NCBI RefSeq assembly: GCF_000153185.1
Contig: NZ_CH724150.1
Location: forward strand, 80,898-131,395
Direction: 5' to 3'
From: Reinekea blandensis MED297
GTDB taxonomy: Bacteria > Pseudomonadota > Gammaproteobacteria > Pseudomonadales > Natronospirillaceae
Length of the DNA stretch: 50,498 nucleotides
The notes beneath the pieces are model-generated. The model ran no database searches. It was not told the origin of the DNA and saw nothing but the letters and a program-made list of their open reading frames with translations. Position numbers and translations under genes: made by a program. Of the stretch, positions 8,734 to 16,661 are shown piece by piece. The number at the start of each line of letters is the position of its first letter. Within the stretch, counting starts at the first letter, position 1.

Positions 8734-9594
8734 GTGGATCCCAATTTTTCAATCATAATTTCAGCCTATAATAATTTTGCCGCATTGGTACGGGCGTTGC
8801 CGTTTTGGCAGGCGCAGTCATTTCAGAATTTCGAGTTGATTGTGGCGGACGATGGCAGCAATGCAGCACAGCGGCAGTTTTTTCAGGATAAGGCCGCTCA
8901 GACGGACTTGGTGATTCGGCATGTCTGGCATGAAGATAACGGTTTCGATAAGTGTGGAATTCTCAATAAGGCCATTCTGGTGGCGCGGGCGCCACGTCTG
9001 TTGTTTCTGGATGCCGATATGCTGCCCCGGTGGGATCTGGTCGCAAACCATCTCGCCTTGTTGGCGCCTGGCCGCTTTATCTCCGGCGGAAGTCATATAA
9101 ACCTATCCGAGGCTGGCCAGGCGACTATTGAGTCGTTGAGTTCAACTAAGTTTGAGGCGTTGTTTACCTCGTCGACATTGATTGATCAGGGGTTTATTGC
9201 TGCGAAAAAGGCCGGGCGGTTGGGGAGGCTGGGCGCCAATGCCCGTCTGTGGGATGCCTTGACATGGCGCACCAATGCTTTCAGTGGTGCCAATGCGTCC
9301 TGTTGGAAAGCCGATGCTCTCAAAATAAACGGTTTTGATGAAGCCTGGGGCTATGGCGGTCTCGATCGGGATTTCGGCATTCGTCTAACAAACGCGGGTG
9401 TATCCTCACGTCGCTATCAATACAGTTTGGTGGCGTTGCATCAGGACCATGGACGCCCTTATCGGGATGCTAAGCAAGTTCGTGAAAATAAGCGCCGTTT
9501 AAAGCAACGTCAGCGTAATAAAGTAACGGCTATCAAAAGTGGTATCAATACTCATGAGGTGCAGGATGTACAGATTATTTGGCGGCAGGGCTGA
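8734..9594 (+). CDS. Glycosyltransferase family 2 with galactosyltransferase-type C-terminal region
   Basis: The frame is open from 8635, but the family homology begins at VDPNFSIIISAYNNF. TAGGAG at 8722-8727 is well spaced for GTG 8734, giving 286 residues. N-terminal GT2 features are IIISAYNNF, LIVADDGSN and the DxD segment LFLDADMLP (near 93). The C-terminal part, SGANASCWKADALKINGFDEAW followed by GGLDRDFGIRL, is the glycosyltransferase family 7 C-terminal style acceptor domain common in LPS core and capsule enzymes. The gene lies between a WaaL-like ligase and a convergent ATP-grasp gene (3-base gap), so a role in LPS outer core is likely. Confidence 0.85.
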   Translation: MDPNFSIIISAYNNFAALVRALPFWQAQSFQNFELIVADDGSNAAQRQFFQDKAAQTDLVIRHVWHEDNGFDKCGILNKAILVARAPRLLFLDADMLPRWDLVANHLALLAPGRFISGGSHINLSEAGQATIESLSSTKFEALFTSSTLIDQGFIAAKKAGRLGRLGANARLWDALTWRTNAFSGANASCWKADALKINGFDEAWGYGGLDRDFGIRLTNAGVSSRRYQYSLVALHQDHGRPYRDAKQVRENKRRLKQRQRNKVTAIKSGINTHEVQDVQIIWRQG

Positions 9595-9597
9595 ATT

Positions 9598-10602
9598 TTA
9601 GTTGGTCTTGTCTGTCCAATCGCCAATGCAGTCATATAGTGCCTGATAATAGACCTCCGGTGTCAGCCATTGGTTCACCAAGGTTAGTTCAGGCTGTTGG
9701 CGATGATACTGTAGTTTTTCCATAAACGCCTCGCCTTCACCAAAGACATGGTGACCGCCCCAAAGTGGGTTCAGCTCCAAAAACACCAGCTCACCATTAA
9801 TGCAGAAAAATTCCACCGCTCCAATGTCAGCGCCCAATACCTGGGCCGCCTGCAGAATCTGCTGCCGCCATTGGGGCTGTGAAAGTATGGTCTGCAAGTG
9901 TTGGTTGTGGTGCACAAAGGCAGACCAGAAATCCAGGTGCTGATCACGCGAGTGGATGACCGGCTGATCGCCCACCAAGGCATAGCCTCCTAATATTTGC
10001 CCGCAACAGACATGAATGCGGTACACATGATGTACGCCCTGTTCGTCGGCGTTTGGGACGGCACCCACCAGTAGCAGGCGGGATTTGGTGACTTTGTTCG
10101 TCAATGTGCGCCGTCTTATCTGTTTTATTATCCGCTTCAAGTCGGATCCGCTGCTTTGCCGAGTTAGAAAATGAATGCCTTTGCCGGAGTCTTCGTTGTG
10201 GGTGCGCAGATACACGCCGTCTGTTTCTTTCAAGAGGCTGTGAAGCGACTGTTGGATGGTTCTAATTGACGCCCAGGGTGACAGCTCGGTAAAGTTTGGT
10301 GTTTTCAGCCCGGCTGCTTGCCAATGGCGGAAGCATTGAGTTTTATCGGCGTAGCGTTGAAAGTATTGGGCGCTGTTCAGAATCAGGGTGCCGGCTCGGG
10401 TGCGGTGTTCGGTTTTCAATACTCGCCGAATGGTTCGATGATTCACTCGTTCGGGATTAAGGCGGACCAAGACCACATCCGCTTCCATAAGTGAGCTTTG
10501 TTCCAGCAAACTGCGCTCCAGGCCAGCTGATTCTCCCAGACGAGGTTTATCCATTTGGTTGTTTATGCTGGGTTTCCGGCCGATGAAGGCAATACGAGTC
10601 AT
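9598..10602 (-). CDS. ATP-grasp superfamily protein, substrate unknown
   Basis: A 334-residue protein. Residues ~100-165 (ADKTQCFRHWQAAGLKTPNF, then YLRTHNEDSGKGIHF) resemble the ATP-grasp central domain with its glycine-containing loop. Near residue 265 GADIGAVEFFCINGELVFLE continues into LNPLWGGHH, the Mg-ATP binding E-x-N motif. Such enzymes ligate a carboxylate to an amine or thiol through an acyl phosphate. No specific subfamily is recognised. It follows the GT90 gene on the same strand with a 14-base gap and has GAGGAC upstream of its ATG. Its place among LPS core genes suggests amino-acid or similar decoration of a sugar, but that is inference. Encoded at higher GC like lptFG. Confidence 0.65.
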   Translation of the reverse strand: MTRIAFIGRKPSINNQMDKPRLGESAGLERSLLEQSSLMEADVVLVRLNPERVNHRTIRRVLKTEHRTRAGTLILNSAQYFQRYADKTQCFRHWQAAGLKTPNFTELSPWASIRTIQQSLHSLLKETDGVYLRTHNEDSGKGIHFLTRQSSGSDLKRIIKQIRRRTLTNKVTKSRLLLVGAVPNADEQGVHHVYRIHVCCGQILGGYALVGDQPVIHSRDQHLDFWSAFVHHNQHLQTILSQPQWRQQILQAAQVLGADIGAVEFFCINGELVFLELNPLWGGHHVFGEGEAFMEKLQYHRQQPELTLVNQWLTPEVYYQALYDCIGDWTDKTN

Positions 10603-10616
10603 GAAGTTGAGCGTCC

Positions 10617-11570
10617 TCAGTTGTAAGTCTCAAAGTAACGTTTAATGACCAGCATATTCAGAATCCATTCGCGGGCATGGTTACGAAACGGCTGGGTGTA
10701 GTTGTTGGCATTGCGCACAATGGCCTTAGCCTCGGCAGGATGGCTCAAGTAATAGTCGATCTTGGCTTCTAAGTCGGAAAAGTCGTTTTTAACCTCTACA
10801 TAATGAACGCCCGGTTGTAACATGCCTTCCATAAACCAGGTTTCGTAGTGCAGAGTCGGTGAAATCACCAGCGACTGGCTGCCCATAGCCCATTTCAGAT
10901 TGCTGGCGACATCGACTCCTTCAATACTGAGCAGAAACTTGTGTTTAAGTTGTTGTGGAATGGGCATAAACGGGGCTTTTGGTGGTAACCCATCATAGTT
11001 CCGATTGGTCTGCGCCGCATTAATTTTGGGGTTGTGCAGATTACTGGTGATCAACCTTTTGCGGTTGTCGTTGTGGGCGTGGCCTCGCCAGATGGCTGAG
11101 TCTTGCTTTTGTTCCCAGCTCAATAGGTCCTCGACAAAGCTGAAATGCCGCAAAGTGGAAATTTTGAGTAACACCGCATTAGCATTGTCGCCATGAATTG
11201 GTCGGCTTTTTACAAAGGCTGGTTGCGTCGGCACTGCGGTGATATCGCCATAAAGAATGTTGAACCGGTAGTGACCTGCAAAGCGATGGAGCAATGGGGC
11301 GACATCGAAATACTGTAACGCGTTGCGATCTCGCTTAAAAGTAGACACGCATTGGTCAAACGTTACGGGTTGAGTCGTGGATGGCGGTTGTAAGTAATAA
11401 TCCAGCCGATCTTGTTCTTGCGTCGTTAACCGGGCCTCAGCGTGTGCCAACTTACGGCTGGTCAGGCCGTAGGGGATGCCTTTTGCGACCTCTCTTTGCA
11501 ACAGTTTGCCCAAAAAGAAACGCGGGCGTTCGGTGGCTTTATTCAGGTAGTAGCGGGTATGCAGCGGCAT
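10617..11570 (-). CDS. Glycosyltransferase family 90 (CAP10/LpsA-like)
   Basis: A 317-residue protein with the GT90 signature in the C-terminal half: KHKFLLSIEGVDVASNLKWA, then SQSLVISPTLHYETWFMEGM and PGVHYVEVKNDFSDLEAKI. This is the pattern of fungal capsule CAP10 proteins, animal POGLUT enzymes and bacterial LPS proteins such as LpsA. GT90 enzymes usually transfer xylose or glucose; the donor here is unknown. The gene begins 3 bases after the lptG stop, so it belongs to the lptF-lptG operon, which ties it to LPS core synthesis. Residues 140-200 (SWEQKQDSAIWRGHAHNDNR) include the conserved W-R-G segment of the family. Confidence 0.85.
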   Translation of the reverse strand: MPLHTRYYLNKATERPRFFLGKLLQREVAKGIPYGLTSRKLAHAEARLTTQEQDRLDYYLQPPSTTQPVTFDQCVSTFKRDRNALQYFDVAPLLHRFAGHYRFNILYGDITAVPTQPAFVKSRPIHGDNANAVLLKISTLRHFSFVEDLLSWEQKQDSAIWRGHAHNDNRKRLITSNLHNPKINAAQTNRNYDGLPPKAPFMPIPQQLKHKFLLSIEGVDVASNLKWAMGSQSLVISPTLHYETWFMEGMLQPGVHYVEVKNDFSDLEAKIDYYLSHPAEAKAIVRNANNYTQPFRNHAREWILNMLVIKRYFETYN

Positions 11571-11573
11571 CAG

Positions 11574-12635
11574 TTAATATCGTCGTTTCAGTAGATAAAA
11601 GGCAAGGCCGGTGAACAGGCTGTTGCTGACTAGCACGGCCGCAAAGGCGGGCATAGCCAATACCATGAGGCTGGCACTGAGGGTGTCAATTAGCAAGCCT
11701 GAGATGACACCAAGCACCAGCGCTTTAAAGGCGGCATCACCGATGGTTTTTTGCCGGAACGATCCAAATGCAAAGGCCAGAGCAACAAACATGAGGCCAA
11801 TGTATTGCAATGGAAATAGCACGCGGTTCCAAAGGGTACGCTCAAGCGCGGGCGTCAGGGTTCCGGCTTCAGCCCTGAATCGGACTTGTGTCCAGAGTTC
11901 AGGTAACGTCAGGTTACTCGACTCAAGAGCGAGGTTGCGTACCAGTTCCGGGGTGAACACGGCATTCTCCCAAGAAGAGATGCCCATTGTTTTGCGTTCA
12001 AAGCCACGTTCAGTTCGTTTGACTTCAATTGTGTTTATTAACACCCAGCTGCCATCAGAATATACGGCACGTTTGCTGTAGCTCGCCGCCATCAGTTGTT
12101 TTTGAGGATTCATCTGGAAGCGTGTGATACCGGTCAGTTCCGTTTCGTTACTGATGAACTCAACGTTCACATACTCGTTGTTGGCTTTGTACCATTGGCC
12201 GCGCAATGTCGGGTTTTTTTCTCCACGAAGCAGCGCACGGGCCTGCTCGGCATTGTTTTGCCAACTGGGCGCCGCAAACTCTCCGATGCCATACACAATG
12301 GGTAGCAAGATTAGAGCCGGCAGCAATAAACGAAGCAGTAAAGCTGGTGCGGAAGCCGCGCTCAACTGAATAATGGTGAGTTCCTGATGTTTGTTGAAGC
12401 TCGCAACGGTAATGAGCGTCCCCAGCATCACGATTACACCAATGTATTCGTACACCTCGGCTGAAAGCGTTGAAAACTTATATATCACCGCACTCTGAAG
12501 GGTGTAGGTGTCTGTCATTCGGCGGGCGGCTTCGTCCGCGATGCCCGTGACAAACAACAGTCCGGCAATGGCAAGCAAGACAATGCTGACCATTAGACTG
12601 GTTTGTTTGACGAGATAGCCATTCTGAATATTCAT
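11574..12635 (-). CDS. lptG: LPS export ABC transporter permease LptG
   Basis: The frame extends upstream to 12695, but the ATG at 12635 overlaps the lptF stop by one base (TAATG) and gives 353 residues, the usual LptG length. It starts MNIQNGYLVKQ, followed by a first membrane helix, a segment with EYIGVIVMLGTLITVASFNKH, a large periplasmic beta-jellyroll-like region (~90-270, with EFISNETELTGITRF) and three C-terminal helices (LPLQ... to GLAFYLLKRR). LptG pairs with LptF and the LptB ATPase to lift LPS from the inner membrane onto the LptC-A-D bridge. The gene is in the canonical lptF-lptG order and is followed by GT90 and ATP-grasp genes. Confidence 0.92.
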   Translation of the reverse strand: MNIQNGYLVKQTSLMVSIVLLAIAGLLFVTGIADEAARRMTDTYTLQSAVIYKFSTLSAEVYEYIGVIVMLGTLITVASFNKHQELTIIQLSAASAPALLLRLLLPALILLPIVYGIGEFAAPSWQNNAEQARALLRGEKNPTLRGQWYKANNEYVNVEFISNETELTGITRFQMNPQKQLMAASYSKRAVYSDGSWVLINTIEVKRTERGFERKTMGISSWENAVFTPELVRNLALESSNLTLPELWTQVRFRAEAGTLTPALERTLWNRVLFPLQYIGLMFVALAFAFGSFRQKTIGDAAFKALVLGVISGLLIDTLSASLMVLAMPAFAAVLVSNSLFTGLAFYLLKRRY

Positions 12636-13687
12636 TAGGCCCGCCCCCTTAGGGTAATTAGGGCAATGACGCCGAGAACTACGAAGAACCACCAAGGCTG
12701 AAACAGAATACTCAGGTCGGAGCGGCCGACAGCACCATGCAAAGTCCGATAAGCAAAGTTAGTCAGGATATACAGCACAATGCCCAGCGCCATTGCGCCC
12801 ACTTTGGCACTGCGCGGCTTGAAGCGGGTAAGGACCACTGCCCAAATGCAGAACAGCGGCAAATAAAGTGAGGTGGCAAAGCGGCTGATTAGCGTCAGCT
12901 GGTCGTGTCGATCTTCGCTTTTAGCCAGTTCAAAACTGGTTAGGGCATTGCGGCGTTGCCAGGGCGAGGCATTGCCGTCTTCTTCGATGCGCAACTGCAT
13001 CATTCCGAAGCGTTGGGTTTGAAGCGGCTCGCTTTCATCAAAAGAAAACTGCGTTTGTTCGCCTTCAAAAAACTGGAAGTACTGTGCATTCTCGGCCCCC
13101 TGAGTTCTTACTTCCTTCGCAGCCGTCACGGTGTAACTGGATTGGCTTTTTGCAATGGTGAAGACATCTTCCAGACTCTGAGTTTGGCTGTTGTTGCGAG
13201 CGGCATAGAATGTCGCGTTAATGGCACCAATATTGTAAAAGCTATTGGCATCGATAATGTCTGTGATTGGACGATTGAGCTGCTCGGTGACGTAAAGTTC
13301 AAGGTTCTCCTGCGCTTTGGGCGTAATGTAATGGTTAAGTGCGAGAACCAGCAACATAGCCGGAAGGGCTGCGAAAACAAGCAGAAATCGCAGTAGGTCA
13401 CCATCAGAAATGCCGATGGCGTGTAAAATGGCTCGTTCAGAATCCTGACTGAGCCGATGCAGGGTCGTTAGACAGGCCAGAAAGAACGCTGCCGGGAGAA
13501 TTTCCTGCAGCAAGATAGGCACTTGAAAGCCGATCACGACCCATAACGCATTATCGGAAAACTGCCCCGTCAGAATCTTCGTCAGGGTGTCGCTGATTTC
13601 CGTGGCAATTAACAGAATCAGTAAGACCAGCGTCATGAACACAAAGGGCTTCATTATCTGGCCGTAGAGATAGCGGTAAAGGGTCAT
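12635..13687 (-). CDS. lptF: LPS export ABC transporter permease LptF
   Basis: A 350-residue protein with the YjgP/YjgQ (LptF/G) architecture. It opens MTLYRYLYGQIMKPF, then a first helix, LWVVIGFQVPILLQEILPAAFF, and LHRLSQDSERAILHAIGIS, a coupling helix conserved in LptF. A periplasmic domain (~125-270) and three C-terminal helices follow. It forms the LptB2FG extractor with LptG. The stop overlaps the lptG start. In many gammaproteobacteria lptF is divergent from pepA; here the upstream neighbour is instead the Wzz-like gene on the same strand, so the housekeeping pair has been surrounded by polysaccharide genes. Confidence 0.93.
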   Translation of the reverse strand: MTLYRYLYGQIMKPFVFMTLVLLILLIATEISDTLTKILTGQFSDNALWVVIGFQVPILLQEILPAAFFLACLTTLHRLSQDSERAILHAIGISDGDLLRFLLVFAALPAMLLVLALNHYITPKAQENLELYVTEQLNRPITDIIDANSFYNIGAINATFYAARNNSQTQSLEDVFTIAKSQSSYTVTAAKEVRTQGAENAQYFQFFEGEQTQFSFDESEPLQTQRFGMMQLRIEEDGNASPWQRRNALTSFELAKSEDRHDQLTLISRFATSLYLPLFCIWAVVLTRFKPRSAKVGAMALGIVLYILTNFAYRTLHGAVGRSDLSILFQPWWFFVVLGVIALITLRGRA

Positions 13688-13770
13688 AGAGTTGGCTGAT
13701 GTATAGGTAAGAGAATGTTAGCACAGACCGATATGGGGATGATAACTCCCTTGCTGACATGTCGAACCAG

Positions 13771-13792
13771 TCCCTCTCCTGCCAGAGAGGGA
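13771..13792 (-). terminator. Possible hairpin between wzz-like gene and lptF
   Basis: TCCCTCTC (13771-13778) pairs perfectly with GAGAGGGA (13785-13792) around a 6-base loop. It lies just after the stop of the minus-strand Wzz-like gene and about 80 bases before lptF. There is no clear U-tract on the minus strand, so it could be a weak terminator or a transcript-stabilising stem. Confidence 0.35.
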
Positions 13793-13810
13793 GGGACTAT
13801 AGCGGAGTGC

Positions 13811-14893
13811 TCAATCCTCTCGTCGGATCGCAATTCGAATCAGAGCTGTAAACAGCCCGAAAAAGCCTGCCAATACAGTAGCCGCTACAGCAATCAGTTT
13901 GCGATTTGGCTTTTCGGCATTGGCGGGAATATTCGCCGCAACTTCACTGCCAACAAATTGTAACGCCTCAGTGGAGGGCACTTCATAGTCGCTCAGTGCA
14001 CCCAGCCGGCCTTGAATGCTCTCTGGAGAAATGGTTTGTGCCAGACCTTCCTCATCGTAACCAACGATAATTGGACTCAAATTAGGTTGAGCAGACTCCA
14101 GTGATTTGATTTCGGCTGACAGGATGCGGGTCCCTTTCAGGTAAAGCTCGCCCTGAGAGGCTTCCCAGTCTGTTGGCTCTGTAATATTAAGTTCCTGAGC
14201 TACGTCGAGAGCGCTGCGTAACCGCAACAGGTGTTCCTGTTTTTGGGCTAAAGCAGCTTCTTTAAGTTGGTTGAGGTCGGCTTGCAACTGAGACAGTGCA
14301 ATCTGCTTCGCACCTTCGATATCGCTTAACGTATCGGCGAGGGTCTTTGCTGACGCCGCTTCTAGGAGTCCATTGATCAGAGTCTGTGCTATGGCGGGCT
14401 CACTGCTTAATAGGCTGACTGAAATTTGATCAATGGTCGGCGTTTCATCTTGCAATGTCTGAATAAAATCGTACTCAACCGGCGCCACCCGAAGCGCTTG
14501 AGACATCCTCAGTACCAAGCTGTAACGTTTCTCAGCCGACAAGGCTTTGCCGTCGTTATCAACCATTAATCCGTGGCTGTCCAGCACAGATTCAATCAAG
14601 TTCGGCGTTTTCAGGTTTTTAAGAAAATCCTCCAGTAGCTGCTGCCGGCTAAGGTCGACAAACGGCTGGGAGATTAACGACGACAGGTGAGTGGTAGAGG
14701 GTTTATCAAAAACCGCCTCAACGCGATACTGTTTGGGCAACATCAGTGCGACAACAACCCCGACGACGGCGCCTAAAAACGTAATGCCGACAATGAGCGG
14801 CCATTGAGCGATAAGTTGCTTGATCAATTGGCCCAGGTCAATTTCATCATTATCGTGCGGCCTTAAGTGAGCCAGATCAGTATTTTGTGACAT
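13811..14893 (-). CDS. Wzz/KpsE-type polysaccharide co-polymerase
   Basis: A 360-residue inner-membrane protein with Wzz topology. A short acidic cytosolic N-terminus (HDNDEIDLGQLIKQLIAQW) leads into helix 1 (LIVGITFLGAVVGVVVALM, ~33-52), then LPKQYRVEAVF, the conserved start of the Wzz domain. A long periplasmic helical region (~60-320) follows and a C-terminal helix (KLIAVAATVLAGFFGLFTAL, ~330-350) ends in a charged tail. No tyrosine-kinase domain is fused. Wzz proteins set O-antigen chain length; KpsE-like members serve ABC-transporter capsule export. Its position divergent from the Wzm/Wzt genes fits either role. Confidence 0.8.
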   Translation of the reverse strand: MSQNTDLAHLRPHDNDEIDLGQLIKQLIAQWPLIVGITFLGAVVGVVVALMLPKQYRVEAVFDKPSTTHLSSLISQPFVDLSRQQLLEDFLKNLKTPNLIESVLDSHGLMVDNDGKALSAEKRYSLVLRMSQALRVAPVEYDFIQTLQDETPTIDQISVSLLSSEPAIAQTLINGLLEAASAKTLADTLSDIEGAKQIALSQLQADLNQLKEAALAQKQEHLLRLRSALDVAQELNITEPTDWEASQGELYLKGTRILSAEIKSLESAQPNLSPIIVGYDEEGLAQTISPESIQGRLGALSDYEVPSTEALQFVGSEVAANIPANAEKPNRKLIAVAATVLAGFFGLFTALIRIAIRRED

Positions 14894-15000
14894 GTTTTAC
14901 TTCCAGTGAGTCAATCTGGCGATGCTACCACACCTGTATGTAGGCTAGAATACACGCCCGCAAATGGGGCGATATCGGATAAGTAGGCAATCTTAAGTTA

Positions 15001-15016
15001 TGTGATCCTTGTCACA
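15001..15016. promoter_or_regulatory. Predicted CRP/Vfr binding site upstream of the wzm operon
   Basis: TGTGA-TCCTTG-TCACA is an exact match to the CRP/Vfr half-site consensus TGTGA-N6-TCACA, flanked by A and T that extend the palindrome by one pair. It lies in the 264-base divergent region between the Wzz-like gene and wzm. The centre (15008.5) is about 41 bases upstream of the start predicted from a TATAGA -10 box at 15037-15042, the spacing of a class II CRP-activated promoter. The -35 region (ACATAG) is poor, as expected for such promoters. Factor identity is inferred from the motif only. Confidence 0.7.
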
Positions 15017-15036
15017 TAGCTGTTGCAACTTGTTGA

Positions 15037-15042
15037 TATAGA
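15037..15042 (+). promoter_or_regulatory. Candidate -10 box of wzm operon promoter
   Basis: TATAGA lies 20 bases after the CRP-like palindrome; a start near 15049 would leave an untranslated leader of about 109 bases before wzm. There is no good -35 hexamer at the right distance, so the call depends on activation from the CRP-like site. Confidence 0.45.
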
Positions 15043-15157
15043 AGGCAAAGTTTTAGCACTTTAAAGTGGTCAATTTGACTGTTTTGTGCACATTTTTTTG
15101 ATGATGGCCCATAGCGTTGACATCAAACCGGCATTCAAAGAGAGCTAAAGAGAATCA

Positions 15158-15928
15158 ATGTTTATTAAATCGCTTGTTCTCGCCCATACCATGGCGGCAA
15201 TGCGCCTAAAGAGTGAAGCTTCCAAGCTTTATTTAAGTTACTTGTGGTGGATTTTAGAACCGATGCTTTATGTGGCTGTGTTCTATTTTGCCTTTTCATA
15301 CCTGCTTAATCGCGGCGGTGAGAACTTTTTGGTGTTCCTGATGTGCGGCAAGATCCCGCTGATGTGGTACACCAAAACCCTGATCAAAAACTCAATGTCG
15401 CTCACGACGGGAAAAGGGTTGATGGGGCAACGCGATTTTCCAAAGTTTGTTTTCCCATATTCCCATACATTGGAAGCAGCTTATAAAGAAACAGTGGTTT
15501 ACTTGTTTTTAGTCGCCTTTGTCTGGCTTTACGGTTTCGAAGCGGGTGTCGAATGGCTGTACTTATTAGCGCTAGTGCCGGTTATGTTGTTGTTGATTTT
15601 GTCGACAGGGATGGTTGCCGCATACATTACGGTGTACGTGCCGGACTTTCGCATGATCATCGCCATGTTTACCATGGCTTTGTTGTTTGTATCTGGCGTG
15701 TTCTGGGACGTACGAGCTTTACCGGACCCACGAATGACCGAGCTGATGCTCATCTATAATCCATTCGCATTCATGCTGGATGCGCACCGCCAGGTACTCA
15801 TGTACCGCACAGCACCGGATTGGACACAACTTGGCTACATTGCGGGTGGCGCTGCCTTGCTTCTATTGATTATGCATGGCTGGTTTGCCAGCCAAAGTCA
15901 GCGAATCGCGCGGAGACTGTATTCATGA
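15158..15928 (+). CDS. wzm: Polysaccharide ABC transporter permease (Wzm/KpsM-like)
   Basis: A 256-residue ABC-2 type permease with six hydrophobic helices. The N-terminal amphipathic region MRLKSEASKLYLSYLWWILEP, with the L-x-W-W-x-L-E-P segment, is typical of KpsM/Wzm/TagG proteins. It exports completed lipid-linked or phospholipid-linked glycan across the inner membrane with the ATPase encoded next. The ATG at 15158 has AAAGAGAA upstream. The stop overlaps the ATPase ATG (ATGA at 15925-15928), so the pair is translationally coupled. It heads an apparently continuous plus-strand transcript that runs to the rml genes. Confidence 0.9.
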   Translation: MFIKSLVLAHTMAAMRLKSEASKLYLSYLWWILEPMLYVAVFYFAFSYLLNRGGENFLVFLMCGKIPLMWYTKTLIKNSMSLTTGKGLMGQRDFPKFVFPYSHTLEAAYKETVVYLFLVAFVWLYGFEAGVEWLYLLALVPVMLLLILSTGMVAAYITVYVPDFRMIIAMFTMALLFVSGVFWDVRALPDPRMTELMLIYNPFAFMLDAHRQVLMYRTAPDWTQLGYIAGGAALLLLIMHGWFASQSQRIARRLYS

Positions 15929-16638
15929 CTGAAACGAACTTGGCCTTACAAGCCAATAACATCTCCGTAACTTACCACAGCCGAACCGGGTTGTTTAAGT
16001 CGTTCAAATTCCAGGCGCTTAACAATGTGAGTTTTAAGGTAAAGCGCGGCGAAACCTTCGGCGTCATGGGCCGTAACGGCTGTGGAAAATCCAGTTTGCT
16101 GCGCGTTTTGGCTGGGGTATATCAAGCCGATGCGGGTGAATTGGTGACCCATGATATTGCGACTCGAACACTGCTTACACTAGGGTTGGGCTTTGATGCG
16201 ACCCTCTCCGGTGCTGACAACGCCATTCTGAGCATGATGTTACAAGGCTTCAGTCGTGAAGAAGCCAAGGCCTATTTGCCAGCAGTTCGGAATTTTTCGG
16301 AACTGGGCGACTTTTTTGAGCGCCCAGTGAAGACCTACAGTTCGGGCATGCGTTCCCGGTTAGGTTTTTCAACCGGTATCACCACCCAAACCGACCTGCT
16401 GTTAATTGACGAAACACTTGCCGTCGGCGACAAAACCTTTAATGCGAAAGCCGAAAAAGCCATGATGGAGCGCATTGATAGTGATCAAACCGTCATATTT
16501 GTTTCTCACAGCGGAGCGCAGGTGCAAAAAATATGTCAACGGGCCATTTGCCTGGAGCGGGGCAAACTGGTTGCCGAAGGCGATGTCAAAGACGTTGCGC
16601 AGGAATACGCCAACATAAACGACAAGAAACTGGATTAA
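15925..16638 (+). CDS. wzt: Polysaccharide ABC transporter ATPase (Wzt/KpsT-like, no C-terminal sugar-binding domain)
   Basis: The start is ATG 15925, overlapping the permease stop, giving 237 residues; the longer open frame is a shadow. Walker A is GRNGCGKS (49-56), the signature YSSGMRSR (138-145), Walker B LLLIDE (158-163) and the switch His is at 195 (VSHS). The YSSGM form is typical of polysaccharide and teichoic-acid exporters. The protein ends soon after the nucleotide-binding domain, so it lacks the C-terminal carbohydrate-binding domain that reads capped O-antigen in Wzt of E. coli O8/O9a. That makes it KpsT-like in architecture. It is followed after 23 bases by the coiled-coil gene. 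Confidence 0.9.
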   Translation: MTETNLALQANNISVTYHSRTGLFKSFKFQALNNVSFKVKRGETFGVMGRNGCGKSSLLRVLAGVYQADAGELVTHDIATRTLLTLGLGFDATLSGADNAILSMMLQGFSREEAKAYLPAVRNFSELGDFFERPVKTYSSGMRSRLGFSTGITTQTDLLLIDETLAVGDKTFNAKAEKAMMERIDSDQTVIFVSHSGAQVQKICQRAICLERGKLVAEGDVKDVAQEYANINDKKLD

Positions 16639-16661
16639 CTGACTAGGAGAGTGCTAAAGCC

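Noticed and set aside
12636-12695. Longer LptG N-terminus
   Set aside because: The extension lies within lptF; the overlapping TAATG start gives the family length.
11611-13396. Several plus-strand frames of 70-156 codons opposite lptG and lptF
   Set aside because: They are shadows of clearly coding minus-strand genes, with no ribosome sites or recognisable motifs.
15820-15924. Longer start for the Wzt-like ATPase
   Set aside because: The extra 35 residues overlap the permease coding region; ATG 15925 with an ATGA overlap begins the standard domain.
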